Source: Bacteriovoracaceae bacterium UBA6153
Lineage (GTDB): Bacteria; Bdellovibrionota; Bacteriovoracia; Bacteriovoracales; Bacteriovoracaceae
Direction of reading: 5' to 3'
DNA: 64,000 nt
NCBI GenBank assembly: GCA_002428265.1
Contig: DIUR01000001.1
Coordinates: 1 to 64,000 of the forward strand
The notes under the pieces were generated by a model. That model saw nothing but the letters and a program-made list of their open reading frames with translations. It made no database searches and was not told where the DNA came from. Positions 24,450-33,151 of the stretch are shown here, piece after piece; position 1 is the stretch's first letter, and each line of letters starts with the position of its first letter. The position numbers were made by a program, and so were the translations under genes.

Positions 24450-25085
24450 TTAATTTTTTACTAAAGAATAAATCATCACAAAATGAAAGACCGCTCCCAC
24501 AATCACCATCAAATGAAAAAACTCATGGTAGCCGAATACCAGTGGTTTAAAAGCAGGACGCTTTAATCCATAAGAGAGTGCTCCAATGGAATAGGCCACT
24601 CCACCAGCAATCAGGAGAAAAAGATTTGTATTTCCAATTCTTGCAGTCAGTTCTGGAAAATAGGGAACTATCATATAGCCCATAAAAATATAGAGAAGGG
24701 CACTGATGAACTTTGGAAGATTGACGAAAAAAATCGACTGAACAATTCCGATAAAGGCCACCGCCCAGATAAGAATTAATAATTTCATTCCCGACTCTTC
24801 AGGAAGAGCTAGAAGTGTGATCGGAGTAAAACATCCTGCGATCATCAGATAAATTCCCGCGTGATCGAGCTTTTTCATGAAAAGCCTCTTCTCGGGATTC
24901 CATGTTATACGGTGATAGAGAGCACTTATTCCAAACATCGATAGAAGCGCTAGCGAGTAAATAATAGTGGCAATGTATTCAAGGTCTGATTTTGATTTCG
25001 CAATAAGAAGCAGACTTGCTCCCAGTGAGACAAAAAACATGGCCTGATGAAAATGTCCTCGCAGTAACGGTTTTTCAACTTTCAT
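24450..25085 (-). CDS. Hemolysin III / PAQR-family membrane protein
   Basis: A 211-residue seven-helix inner-membrane protein. Conserved features are SALYHRITW, KLDHAGIYLMIAGCFTPI, and the C-terminal HEFFHLMVIVGAVFHF with paired His expected to bind zinc. Members are related to adiponectin receptors and the physiological role in bacteria is unclear despite the hemolysin name. ATG 25085 is preferred; a TTG at 25094 would add three residues. Confidence 0.88.
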   Translation of the reverse strand: MKVEKPLLRGHFHQAMFFVSLGASLLLIAKSKSDLEYIATIIYSLALLSMFGISALYHRITWNPEKRLFMKKLDHAGIYLMIAGCFTPITLLALPEESGMKLLILIWAVAFIGIVQSIFFVNLPKFISALLYIFMGYMIVPYFPELTARIGNTNLFLLIAGGVAYSIGALSYGLKRPAFKPLVFGYHEFFHLMVIVGAVFHFVMIYSLVKN

Positions 25086-25151
25086 ATGCGCCAATCTTAG
25101 TCCCCAATCTATGGCTTTTCAACTAATGATGTTTGATATTATGATAGTGCC

Positions 25152-25493
25152 ATGAACACATTAGAATTAGTTATCTCTGACACACTAGAAGGCACAGGAA
25201 TGGAGCCTGCAAAAGGCGCACTTATTCTTGCTCACTACGAGGGCTTCCTTGAAGATGGGACTAAGTTTGATTCTTCACTTGATAAAGGCAAGCCCTTTCA
25301 ATTTGTCTTTGGCACAGGGCGAGTCATTAAGGGCTGGGATCAAGGCCTTATTGGTATGAAGGTTGGTGGCAAGAGAACTCTTTTTGTTCCGGCCCATTTA
25401 GCTTATGGTGAGCGCCAAATCGGAGCACTTATTAAACCTCATTCAAATCTGATTTTTCATATTGAACTTTTGGAAGTTCGTCCACGAGATTAA
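25152..25493 (+). CDS. FKBP-type peptidyl-prolyl isomerase
   Basis: A 113-residue single-domain FKBP with no signal peptide. The core pattern is clear: HYEGFLEDGTKFDSSLDKGKPF, GRVIKGWDQGLIGMKVGGKR and PAHLAYG, with FHIELLEV at the end. It speeds proline isomerisation in cytosolic folding. It appears monocistronic. Confidence 0.92.
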   Translation: MNTLELVISDTLEGTGMEPAKGALILAHYEGFLEDGTKFDSSLDKGKPFQFVFGTGRVIKGWDQGLIGMKVGGKRTLFVPAHLAYGERQIGALIKPHSNLIFHIELLEVRPRD

Positions 25494-25551
25494 AGTCACA
25501 AGAGTGTCTAAACTTTAAACACCCATGTAAAAAGCAGGTGCTCATATTGAG

Positions 25552-25612
25552 AAATCCTTAGGAAGTGATAACTTTGGTTTATTAAACTTAAAGACATCTA
25601 ACCTAAGGATTT
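25552..25612 (+). promoter_or_regulatory. 11-bp stem masking the ribosome binding site of the next gene
   Basis: AAATCCTTAGG (25552-25562) pairs perfectly with CCTAAGGATTT (25602-25612), leaving a 39-base loop. AAGGA in the right arm is the Shine-Dalgarno of the ATG at 25615. It could also be a DNA operator. Confidence 0.6.
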
Positions 25613-25614
25613 AC

Positions 25615-25947
25615 ATGAAGCATTTAATCATCGCTCTTTTTTCATTCACACTATTTTCAACAGGTGCCATGGCCAATAATGAAGAAGCTAGAGCAGATCT
25701 ATTAAAAGCTCAATACCTAATCAACTCGGCACTTTCGAAGTTAGATGATCAGGATTTCACAACGACAAGAACAGTAAAAAACGCTCAGTATATTTGTCGT
25801 GAAACAGCTACAACGATTGAAGTAGAAAATGCTATTAAGTCTGTCAAAGCTGAGCTTGGTGCAAAATGTGGAAACAGATGCACAATCATTCTTGAGTTCA
25901 GACAAGTAGGATATGACTGTCAGGTTCTAGGTAAGGCCATTAGATAG
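25615..25947 (+). CDS. Small exported protein with four cysteines
   Basis: A 110-residue protein with a signal peptide (about 1-20, ending AMAN). Mature part: a helical segment (ARADLLKAQYLINSALSKL) then cysteines at YICRET, AKCGNRCTI and YDCQVL, enough for two disulfides. No family recognised. A strong terminator follows, and the 5' leader has an 11-bp stem over the ribosome binding site, so expression may be controlled at translation. Confidence 0.65.
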   Translation: MKHLIIALFSFTLFSTGAMANNEEARADLLKAQYLINSALSKLDDQDFTTTRTVKNAQYICRETATTIEVENAIKSVKAELGAKCGNRCTIILEFRQVGYDCQVLGKAIR

Positions 25948-25980
25948 TTTTAAAGATTTTAATAAATTCAAATAGTATCA

Positions 25981-26013
25981 AAAAAGGCAGAACACTATGT
26001 TTTGCCTTTTTTT
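25981..26013 (+). terminator. Intrinsic terminator
   Basis: AAAAAGGCA pairs with TGCCTTTTT and is followed by more T. It ends the small exported gene at 25947. Confidence 0.85.
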
Positions 26014-26061
26014 CGTGTTAGTCTGCCAAAAAAATAACACTCTTATATTTAAGGATTCTAT

Positions 26062-26625
26062 ATGAATTTTAAAGAATACGTCGCTCACGTTAAAGCAACT
26101 CACCACGATGAACCTGCAAAAGTTATTGCAGAATTTAAAGATAATTTTGGATTGATGGAAACAGAAGCAGACGTCATGATGATGACAGACTTAATCGTTC
26201 ACGTTTGTGGTCAAATGGGTGAGTGGGAAAAAGGAATCGAGCTTCTTAGAAAAATTAAAAACAATGCAAAGATCAATGATAAAAATGCGATGAATCGCTA
26301 CGTTGCTATTTTAGATGTAGGAAATAATCCTAATTTTTCTATTGAGAAGTTCTCAACTTCAGATCAAGTACAAATCTATGCTCCAGTCTCGGCCGCTCTT
26401 GTGGGTCTTGGTGGATTTAAAAATGCTGATAAACTTTTTTCTAAAGCAGTAGAGCTTGCAGAAACTCTTCCTAAAGAAGACCCAGCATTAAAAACTCTTG
26501 GATACCTTGCTGGTTACATGGCAAAAGGTCTTCATTCTAAAGCTGACAAGAATGAATTAGAAGAGCAATTCTTCTTAAAAACTCAAAACGTTGTAAAAGC
26601 TATTACTGCAAAATTATCTCATTAA
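26062..26625 (+). CDS. Helical repeat (TPR-like) hypothetical protein
   Basis: A 187-residue, wholly alpha-helical soluble protein. Segments such as CGQMGEWEKGIELLRKIK and GGFKNADKLFSKAVELAE look like TPR helices. AAGGA is well placed before the ATG. It meets the convergent trxC gene with no spacer. Likely a protein-interaction module; no specific family. Confidence 0.6.
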   Translation: MNFKEYVAHVKATHHDEPAKVIAEFKDNFGLMETEADVMMMTDLIVHVCGQMGEWEKGIELLRKIKNNAKINDKNAMNRYVAILDVGNNPNFSIEKFSTSDQVQIYAPVSAALVGLGGFKNADKLFSKAVELAETLPKEDPALKTLGYLAGYMAKGLHSKADKNELEEQFFLKTQNVVKAITAKLSH

Positions 26626-27051
26626 TTATTTTATAAGTTGACCTAGCTGAGCGGCGCTCATGGCGCCGCTTTGCCTTTTAACTTCCACACCATTTTTAAA
26701 AATAATCGTACAAGGTATTCCTCGTATTCCATACTCCGCAGAAATCTGCTGCTCAACTTCTGTATTCACTTTTAAAAAGACAGCATTGTGATTTTGTAAT
26801 GATGCTTTTTCATACTCTGGCCCGTAAGCTCTGCAGGGCCCACACCAGCTGGCCCAAAAATCCACAACCACGGGTGCCTCTGACATTGAAATTATTTTTT
26901 TAAAATTTTGAGAGTTGATATCGCTCACCAGTCCATGCATAGAGAGATTCTCTCCACATTTGCCACAGACGGGAGTTTTTTCCAGTGCTTTTTGTGAGCT
27001 AAGTTTATTAAGTGCCTGACATTTTGAACATTGTGAAAAAGTGGTGCTCAT
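26626..27051 (-). CDS. trxC: Thioredoxin 2
   Basis: A 141-residue thioredoxin with an N-terminal zinc finger: CSKC and CGKC (residues about 8-32) then the thioredoxin fold with WCGPC and cis-Pro GIRGIPCT. TrxC proteins reduce cytosolic disulfides, often under oxidative stress. AGGAGAA precedes the start. An extra Cys follows the cis-Pro (IPCTI), as in some TrxC proteins where threonine is more usual. Confidence 0.93.
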   Translation of the reverse strand: MSTTFSQCSKCQALNKLSSQKALEKTPVCGKCGENLSMHGLVSDINSQNFKKIISMSEAPVVVDFWASWCGPCRAYGPEYEKASLQNHNAVFLKVNTEVEQQISAEYGIRGIPCTIIFKNGVEVKRQSGAMSAAQLGQLIK

Positions 27052-27180
27052 ACATAATTCTCCTATGAAAAACCAACATTGTGGCCTCTAACTTGACTCT
27101 TAAACTCGAGCGTTTTAGAGTTTCCCATCAATATTACGACTTGCAAATCTATGGCCTGATTCATTGGGAGAATTTGAACT

Positions 27181-29637
27181 ATGAACACACAAACTTTACC
27201 TAAACATGCCCGTGTCGTTGTCGTTGGCGGCGGTATTATCGGAACTTCGGTAGCTTACCACTTAGCTAAGATGGGATGGAATGATATTGTGCTGATTGAG
27301 CGCGATAGATTAACGTCTGGCACAACTTGGCATGCTGCAGGACTGATGGTGACTTTCGGATCGACGTCGGAGACTTCGACTGAAATGAGAAAATACACGA
27401 GAGACCTCTATAACAAGCTTGAAGCTGAAACAGGGCTTGCAACAGGCTTTAAGCCGGTAGGTTTTATTGAAGTGGCGACCGATAAAGATCGTCTGGAAGA
27501 ATACAGAAGAGTCTCTGCGTTTAACAGATACTGTGGTGTTGATGTTCAAGAAATTTCTCCCGCACAAGTTAAAGAATTATTTCCTATAGCAAAAGTTGAT
27601 GATGTCCTTGCCGGCTTCTATGTAAAAGAAGACGGAAGAGTGAATCCCGTAGACGTCACTATGTCGATGGCAAAAGGTGCCCGCATGATGGGCGTAAAGT
27701 TTTTTGAAGAAGTCAGTGCAACTGGCATTCTAAAAAAGAACGGAGCTGTTACAGGTGTAAAAACAAATCTGGGCGATATTCAAGCTGAGTTTGTTGTGAA
27801 CACGGCAGGAATGTGGGCGAGGCAGTTTGGTGAAATGGCAGGAGTGAATATTCCTAATCAAGCCGCTGAACATTATTATTTAATTACTGAAGACATGAAG
27901 GAGATGACTCCAGATTTACCTATTCTAGAAGATCCATCTTCGTATGGATATTTCAGAGAAGAAGTTGGCGGTTTAATGATTGGTTTATTTGAACCAGTCT
28001 GTGCTCCATGGAATGTTAAAAAAATTCCTCAGGATTTTAGTTTCGGCGAAATCAATCCTGATTGGGATCGCATGGCGCCTTATCTAGAAAAAGCAATGTC
28101 ACGAGTTCCAATGTCGATGAACGTTGGTGTAAAAAAATTCTTCTGTGGCCCTGAGAGTTTTACACCGGATCTTCGCCCTATTGTCGGTGAAGCCCCGGAA
28201 TTAAAAAATTATTTCGTGGCAGCTGGATTAAATTCAATTGGTATTTTAACTGGTGGTGGTTTAGGCCGCGTTCTCGCTCACTGGATCATGACAGGAAATC
28301 CTGACGTCGATGTCACAGGATTTAATATTGATCGTTTGCAAGTTTATCAAAACAATCCAGAGTACAGAGCAACGAGAACCGTTGAGTCCCTGGGAATGGT
28401 TTATAAATGTCACTATCCGACGAAGTCTCCAGAGACAGCAAGAAATGCGAAAAAATCTCCTTTCCACGACCGCCTGGCGGCCGCTGGAGCTTATTTCAGA
28501 GACGTAAGCGGTTGGGAGAGCGCAGACTGGTACGCTCCAGCTGGAATAAAAGCAGAAACAGGTGAGTTGTCATTCGGAAAAATGCACTGGTTCCCATATT
28601 GGGAAGCTGAACATAAGGCCGCACGTGAAAACGTTATTTTAATGGACATGTCTTTCATGTGTAAATTCCTGGTGCAGGGAAGAGATGCAGGAAAAGTTTT
28701 AAATAACATTTCAGCTAACAATGTAGACGGCGAAGCTGGTATGATCACTTACACTCAGTGGTTAAACTCTCACGGTACACTTGAGGCCGATTTAACTGTA
28801 ACGAAATTAAATGATGAAAAATATTTTGTTGTCGTTACAGACACTCAGCTTCGTCACGCGGAAACGTGGATGAAAAAACATACTCCGAATGATGCTCATT
28901 CATTTGTGACTGATATGACCGGAGCTTATGGACAGCTAAATCTTCAAGGGCCGAAATCACGCGAGCTTCTCCAGTTACTTACTAACGCCGATATGTCTAA
29001 TGAAGCTTTTCCTTTCAGGGCCGCAAAAGAAATCGATATCGGATTTGCGCGTGTATTGTGTATTCGAATTACTTACCTTGGAGAATTAGGGTACGAACTC
29101 TATATTCCAACAGAACAGGCCACTCATGTTTACGACAGAATTGTCGAAGCAGGAAAAAAGTTTGATTTAAAACATGCGGGGCTAAAAGCTCTTGCAAGTC
29201 TACGTTTGGAGAAAGGTTATAAAGATTACGGGCACGATATCGACAACACAGACAATGCTTATGAAACAGGTTTAGGTTTTGCTGTTGATCTTAAAAAAGA
29301 GGCTTTCATCGGCCGCGAGCACGCTGTAAAACAAAAAGCAGCGGCACCTTATACTCGCCGCTTACTTCAGGTTCTTGTGAAAAACCCGGAAGCAATGCTT
29401 TACCATGCAGAGATCGTTAAACGTAATGGTGTGGCAGTCGGATACACGCGTGCAGGGTCTTACGGCCATACTTTAGGTGGAGCTGTGGGCCTAGTTATGG
29501 TTGAAGCAGGTGAAGCAATTAATCAGGCCTATATCGACAGTGGAAAATGGGAAATTGAAATTGCAGGGTCGACATATCCGTGTGAGCTTTCAATTAAACC
29601 AATGTTTGATCCAGAAAATAAGAAAATTAAAGCATAG
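27181..29637 (+). CDS. Dimethylglycine/sarcosine dehydrogenase-like flavoprotein with GcvT domain
   Basis: An 818-residue two-part enzyme. The N-terminal half is a DAO-type FAD oxidoreductase (VVVVGGGIIGTSVAYHLAK; SGTTWHAAGL with H51 as likely covalent FAD site, by analogy with dimethylglycine dehydrogenase). The C-terminal half is a folate-binding GcvT-like domain (LNLQGPKSRELLQLLT, ELGYELYIP, GLKALASLRLEKGYKDYGHD). It demethylates dimethylglycine or sarcosine and passes formaldehyde to tetrahydrofolate. No glycine-betaine genes adjoin it. GGGAGAA lies before the ATG. Substrate choice is not decided by sequence alone. Confidence 0.85.
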   Translation: MNTQTLPKHARVVVVGGGIIGTSVAYHLAKMGWNDIVLIERDRLTSGTTWHAAGLMVTFGSTSETSTEMRKYTRDLYNKLEAETGLATGFKPVGFIEVATDKDRLEEYRRVSAFNRYCGVDVQEISPAQVKELFPIAKVDDVLAGFYVKEDGRVNPVDVTMSMAKGARMMGVKFFEEVSATGILKKNGAVTGVKTNLGDIQAEFVVNTAGMWARQFGEMAGVNIPNQAAEHYYLITEDMKEMTPDLPILEDPSSYGYFREEVGGLMIGLFEPVCAPWNVKKIPQDFSFGEINPDWDRMAPYLEKAMSRVPMSMNVGVKKFFCGPESFTPDLRPIVGEAPELKNYFVAAGLNSIGILTGGGLGRVLAHWIMTGNPDVDVTGFNIDRLQVYQNNPEYRATRTVESLGMVYKCHYPTKSPETARNAKKSPFHDRLAAAGAYFRDVSGWESADWYAPAGIKAETGELSFGKMHWFPYWEAEHKAARENVILMDMSFMCKFLVQGRDAGKVLNNISANNVDGEAGMITYTQWLNSHGTLEADLTVTKLNDEKYFVVVTDTQLRHAETWMKKHTPNDAHSFVTDMTGAYGQLNLQGPKSRELLQLLTNADMSNEAFPFRAAKEIDIGFARVLCIRITYLGELGYELYIPTEQATHVYDRIVEAGKKFDLKHAGLKALASLRLEKGYKDYGHDIDNTDNAYETGLGFAVDLKKEAFIGREHAVKQKAAAPYTRRLLQVLVKNPEAMLYHAEIVKRNGVAVGYTRAGSYGHTLGGAVGLVMVEAGEAINQAYIDSGKWEIEIAGSTYPCELSIKPMFDPENKKIKA

Positions 29638-29649
29638 TCTTTAAAAAAA

Positions 29650-29680
29650 TCAGGCAGGATAGTCTCCTGCCTGAATTTTT
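29650..29680. terminator. Bidirectional terminator between convergent genes
   Basis: TCAGGCAGGA (29650-29659) pairs perfectly with TCCTGCCTGA (29665-29674), followed by ATTTTT; A-runs upstream serve the other strand. Confidence 0.9.
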
Positions 29681-29846
29681 AAAGAACAACTACTCTAGCA
29701 GCTAGAATCATTAATCCAAAAAAAGAAAGAGCGTAAAGCGGATAAATTTTTTCACCTTTTTCTTCACCGTGAAAACGTCCTGCTAGAAAAAAACCAGCTG
29801 CACCAGATACACCACCAGCAACAGCACCAAGCATAAGTAAATTCAT
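29679..29846 (-). CDS. Small two-helix membrane protein
   Basis: A 55-codon gene. Translation gives MNLLMLGAVAGGVSGAAG then FFLAGRFHGEEKGEKIYPLY and ALSFFGLMILAARVVVL. Two hydrophobic helices flank a short charged loop. AGGATGA precedes the ATG at 29846 and a bidirectional terminator lies at its end. Glycine-rich first helix suggests packing in oligomers. No family recognised. Confidence 0.6.
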   Translation of the reverse strand: MNLLMLGAVAGGVSGAAGFFLAGRFHGEEKGEKIYPLYALSFFGLMILAARVVVL

Positions 29847-30000
29847 TTTTTCATCCTGAAAAAAATTTAAATATTGAGAGACGACAGATTATAGATTAGA
29901 GGATTTTTGCAATCTTTTGAAGTGGGTAATCTTGATTTTGTGCTGGAGGAAATAGGTCGGTGACTATTTGGGTATGAAATTATTTCATATTTGATGACAG

Positions 30001-30048
30001 AGGGTTCTCACACCATGTATGAACCCTTAAAAATGCTAATAGTAAGGG
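30001..30048 (+). promoter_or_regulatory. Two mutually exclusive hairpins before a secreted-protein gene
   Basis: Hairpin A: AGGGTTC (30001-30007) with GAACCCT (30021-30027). Hairpin B: CCCTTA (30024-30029) with TAAGGG (30043-30048), which contains the Shine-Dalgarno of ATG 30055. Both use CCCT at 30024-30027, so only one can form. This is the plan of a translational on/off switch. Confidence 0.55.
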
Positions 30049-30054
30049 GAATTT

Positions 30055-30525
30055 ATGAAATTATCAGCTTTAATTTTTGGTTTAGTTTTTATGATGGGAG
30101 CTCACGCTTCAGAATTAAAAATTCAAAAAGTAAAAGAAATTGGCGTCATGAAAAATAAAGTTATTTTTCAAAGCAAAGATGTAAAAAGAGTAAATAAATC
30201 AAATATTGTTAAAGGAAAAATCGTTGCTCAGTGGGGAACGGAAGTTTTCGAAGTTCTTACTGGACTATACAGTTGCAATACAAAAAATGTATGTAAACTG
30301 GTTGATCACGAAAGAGTGGCGACTTATAAGCTTTGTGTTGTGAAAGGCCAAAAAGCAGTTTGTTCACAAAAGATTTCTGGAGTTGAGTCAGCTTCAGAAT
30401 CAAGAGACATTATTGTTGCTGAAAATCCAGATGCAGTGACAGGTGACTACGATCATTCAAGAGATAATAACGAGTACTCTGAGTTCCCGGTAAGAATCCA
30501 GGATGAATACTCTGACCTATTTTAA
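30055..30525 (+). CDS. Exported hypothetical protein
   Basis: A 156-residue protein with a signal peptide (MKLSALIFGLVFMMGAHAS). Mature part is basic at first and acidic at the end (DYDHSRDNNEYSEF); cysteines at YSCNTKNVCK and LCVVKGQKAVCSQ suggest disulfides. No family recognised. The next gene begins 3 bases after its stop, so the two form an operon. Confidence 0.62.
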   Translation: MKLSALIFGLVFMMGAHASELKIQKVKEIGVMKNKVIFQSKDVKRVNKSNIVKGKIVAQWGTEVFEVLTGLYSCNTKNVCKLVDHERVATYKLCVVKGQKAVCSQKISGVESASESRDIIVAENPDAVTGDYDHSRDNNEYSEFPVRIQDEYSDLF

Positions 30526-30528
30526 TTA

Positions 30529-31179
30529 ATGAAAATTTTAAGCTTATTCTTATTTTGTATTCTCACTTTCGACCTCTCTGCTAAGTCAATTAGTGGAGTG
30601 GTCTTAAGTATTCACGACGGTGACACCATTACCATCATGCCTGATGGCGCAGTTAAAAAAGCAAAGGTCCGTCTCTTAGGCGTAGACACCCCTGAAATTG
30701 ACTTTAATGGACACACTCAGGGTGCCGCTGCAGAGATGGCCCGTGAAACATTAAAGCTCATTCTTCCACTCAACGCTCAGATTAAAATTGAACTTCCTTC
30801 AGGGTCAATGGACTCGAACGGCCGCTATCTTGGACAAATCTTTTATAAAGGCGTTGATATCAATCTTGAGATGCTCAAGATGGGAATGGGAGCGGTTTAT
30901 TTTATTTATCCTTACGATAAAAAGATGGTGGTCGAGTATCATGAAGCAGCTGAGCTTGCTGATTTGATGAAGGTGGGAATTTTCTCTCCAGAGTATTCAC
31001 AAACACCTCTGCCTTATATGTTTAGACAAAATGTTAAAGGCGTTCTTGGAACAAATTTAATTGCAGACTACCAAACAAAAAAACTCTTTACAGCAGATCG
31101 TATCGAACAAGTTCCACATTATCGCCGAGTCTTTTTCTCCAGTGAGGAGACAGCACTTATACACGGATTTAATTGGTAG
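30529..31179 (+). CDS. Exported thermonuclease (SNase-like)
   Basis: A 216-residue protein with a signal peptide (about 1-18) and a staphylococcal nuclease domain (about 20-145): GVVLSIHDGDTITI, VRLLGVDTPEID, then GRYLGQIFYKGVDINLEMLKMGMG and a C-terminal AELADLMKVGIFS. The catalytic Arg-Asp-Glu set appears as RLLGVDTPE and NGRYLG, with the usual central Glu replaced by polar residues (PSGSMDSNG), so activity needs testing. Secreted nucleases are useful for prey DNA digestion in predators, an inference. Confidence 0.85.
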   Translation: MKILSLFLFCILTFDLSAKSISGVVLSIHDGDTITIMPDGAVKKAKVRLLGVDTPEIDFNGHTQGAAAEMARETLKLILPLNAQIKIELPSGSMDSNGRYLGQIFYKGVDINLEMLKMGMGAVYFIYPYDKKMVVEYHEAAELADLMKVGIFSPEYSQTPLPYMFRQNVKGVLGTNLIADYQTKKLFTADRIEQVPHYRRVFFSSEETALIHGFNW

Positions 31180-31211
31180 AAATTTCATCTCTGTCATGTC
31201 CATAATAAAGT

Positions 31212-32606
31212 ATGGGCATAAAAACGAATCAAAAATATTCAGTTATCGACCTTGAAACAACCGGCAGTAATTCTGTTGGACAAAAAATTATTGAAATTGG
31301 AATTATTAATTACGATGGTGATGTCGTTGAAGAGGTTTATAGTACTCTGATTAATCCTGAAAAATACATCAGTCATGGCATTACGATGATCACAGGTATC
31401 ACTAATGAGATGATTGCTGATGCTCCCAAGTTTTATGAGGTGGCCAAAAAAATTGTCGAGATGACGGAAGGCCGAGTCTTTGTCGCTCACAATGTCTTTT
31501 TTGATTATCGCTTTTTGCAAAGAGAGTTTCAGGAGCTGGGTTATACATTTAAAAGAGATGTCTTTTGCACCTGTAAAACGTCTCGAAAAGTCTTTCCTGG
31601 GCTCACGTCTTATTCATTGCAAAACCTTAGTGAAGTCTTCAAGCTCCCTAGAAAAGCGGCCCATAGAGCTCTCTCTGATGCTGAGGACGCTCTCGAGTTA
31701 TTAAAGCTCATCTCAAAGAGCAGTGAAATAAAAACACTTAGAGAAGAGCTCGATCATCTTATACCGGCCCAATTAAAAGACTTCAGTTTCGATCATTTTC
31801 CAGAAACTCCCGGCCTTTATTTTATGTATGACCAGGAAGGGGCCTTGCTCTATATTGGCAAAAGTAAAAATATCAGAGGAAGACTCAAGCAGCACTTCAA
31901 GCAGTTTCAAGGAATGATGCGAGAACAGCAGTTAAAAAGCCGAGTTGTAAGAGTTGAGTTCATGGAGTGCTTTCATGAGCTTCCTACTGGTCTTCTAGAG
32001 TTACATTTTATCAAAACGATGAGGCCGTATTATAACCGGGCTGGAAGGCGAAAGAATTTCAGGTACGGACTTATTTTAAATCCACCCGAGCGTGTTCATG
32101 CTCCCGGTGAAGAGCTTAAGATCACCCGAATCGCGGAAGACATTCCACTGGTCTATTCTTACGGGTCTAAAAATAGTGCCCAGAGAGCGAAGGAGGCCAT
32201 CTATTCAAAAGTTTTTGGAGTGGTCCTTGGAGATTTGCAATTTAATAATCAGATGATGAATTATAAAAAGATTCTGGGAGACGAAACTTTCTATAAAAAA
32301 ATCAGAGACCATTATAATGAAAAGCTTCTCACGTTACCTGATATAGTTTATGTGAAAAAGAATTGGAGACTCACGATAAAAGATAATTCTCTCAAGAGTA
32401 TCTGGGTAAAAAATATTGGCAAAATTGAAATTGAAGAAACTCCAGATATGCGAGCATCTTTAATTCCTCTTTTGAAGAAGAGTTTTAAAAGAAACTTTAT
32501 TGAAAACTTTAAAGATCAAGAAAGTATTCCAGATATTGAATCAGTTCATTACGAGAGATTTGAAAATCTCGATGATAATAGTTTTATGAGTGAAATGAGT
32601 CCGTGA
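31212..32606 (+). CDS. DnaQ-like exonuclease fused to GIY-YIG nuclease domain
   Basis: A 464-residue fusion. Residues about 8-170 are a DEDDh 3'-5' exonuclease (SVIDLETTG, VAHNVFFDYRFL, AHRALSDAEDA). Residues about 200-280 are a UvrC/Cho-type GIY-YIG domain (ETPGLYFMYDQEGALLYIGKSKNIRGRLKQHF). The remainder lacks the UvrC endonuclease and HhH domains. The pairing is known in several bacteria as an epsilon/Cho fusion, probably for repair. The C-terminal 180 residues are unassigned. The start has weak initiation signals. Confidence 0.87.
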   Translation: MGIKTNQKYSVIDLETTGSNSVGQKIIEIGIINYDGDVVEEVYSTLINPEKYISHGITMITGITNEMIADAPKFYEVAKKIVEMTEGRVFVAHNVFFDYRFLQREFQELGYTFKRDVFCTCKTSRKVFPGLTSYSLQNLSEVFKLPRKAAHRALSDAEDALELLKLISKSSEIKTLREELDHLIPAQLKDFSFDHFPETPGLYFMYDQEGALLYIGKSKNIRGRLKQHFKQFQGMMREQQLKSRVVRVEFMECFHELPTGLLELHFIKTMRPYYNRAGRRKNFRYGLILNPPERVHAPGEELKITRIAEDIPLVYSYGSKNSAQRAKEAIYSKVFGVVLGDLQFNNQMMNYKKILGDETFYKKIRDHYNEKLLTLPDIVYVKKNWRLTIKDNSLKSIWVKNIGKIEIEETPDMRASLIPLLKKSFKRNFIENFKDQESIPDIESVHYERFENLDDNSFMSEMSP

Positions 32607-32610
32607 AAAA

Positions 32611-33012
32611 TTAGTTCAGACGTTGACTGTGTCTTGCCACCGTATCAATTAATTCATTAACATCCATCGGTTTTCTGATTTTAGTCACATTCGCTGGCAT
32701 ATTTTTTAAATCTTCTTTTGGGCTGCCTTTTGCTGTCGCAATGATAACTGGAATTTTGGCCAGGTCATTTGGATAATCTGATTGAAGTTTTTCTAAAACT
32801 TGAATGCCTGTCATAACCGGCATCATAAGATCTAAAATAATACAATCAGGTCTTAGGGCCGGAGCACAGGCAACAAGATAATCAAGACCGATCTTACCAT
32901 TTTCAGCAGTGTTAGTGATGTAGCCTTCTTCTTCAAGAATTTCCGCGATAAGTTCACGGATATCAATATCGTCTTCGATAATTAAAATTCTTTTAGCTTC
33001 AGAAGTTGTCAT
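32611..33012 (-). CDS. Stand-alone response regulator receiver protein
   Basis: A 133-residue CheY-like receiver: acidic pocket EDDID, phospho-acceptor D61 in CIILDLMMPVMTG, Thr/Ala in IIATAKG and the Lys in KIRKPMD. There is no output domain, so it acts by protein contact. No kinase lies beside it; the soluble kinase at 7.8 kb is one candidate partner. AGGGA precedes the ATG. Confidence 0.9.
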   Translation of the reverse strand: MTTSEAKRILIIEDDIDIRELIAEILEEEGYITNTAENGKIGLDYLVACAPALRPDCIILDLMMPVMTGIQVLEKLQSDYPNDLAKIPVIIATAKGSPKEDLKNMPANVTKIRKPMDVNELIDTVARHSQRLN

Positions 33013-33151
33013 GTCATTCCCTGATTATGATTGTATGGAAAACTTTACTCTTTTGGTGATCCATTCACAATGACTATCTGTATTATGCGTTTAGTCTAAT
33101 AAAGTATTCGCTGTTCTTTTTTATATCGCAGAGGGGCAATTAGACCAATGT

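Noticed and set aside
27061..27180. Glycine riboswitch before the GcvT-domain enzyme
   Set aside because: Only a short AAACTC/GAGTTT repeat is present; the conserved riboswitch core is not.
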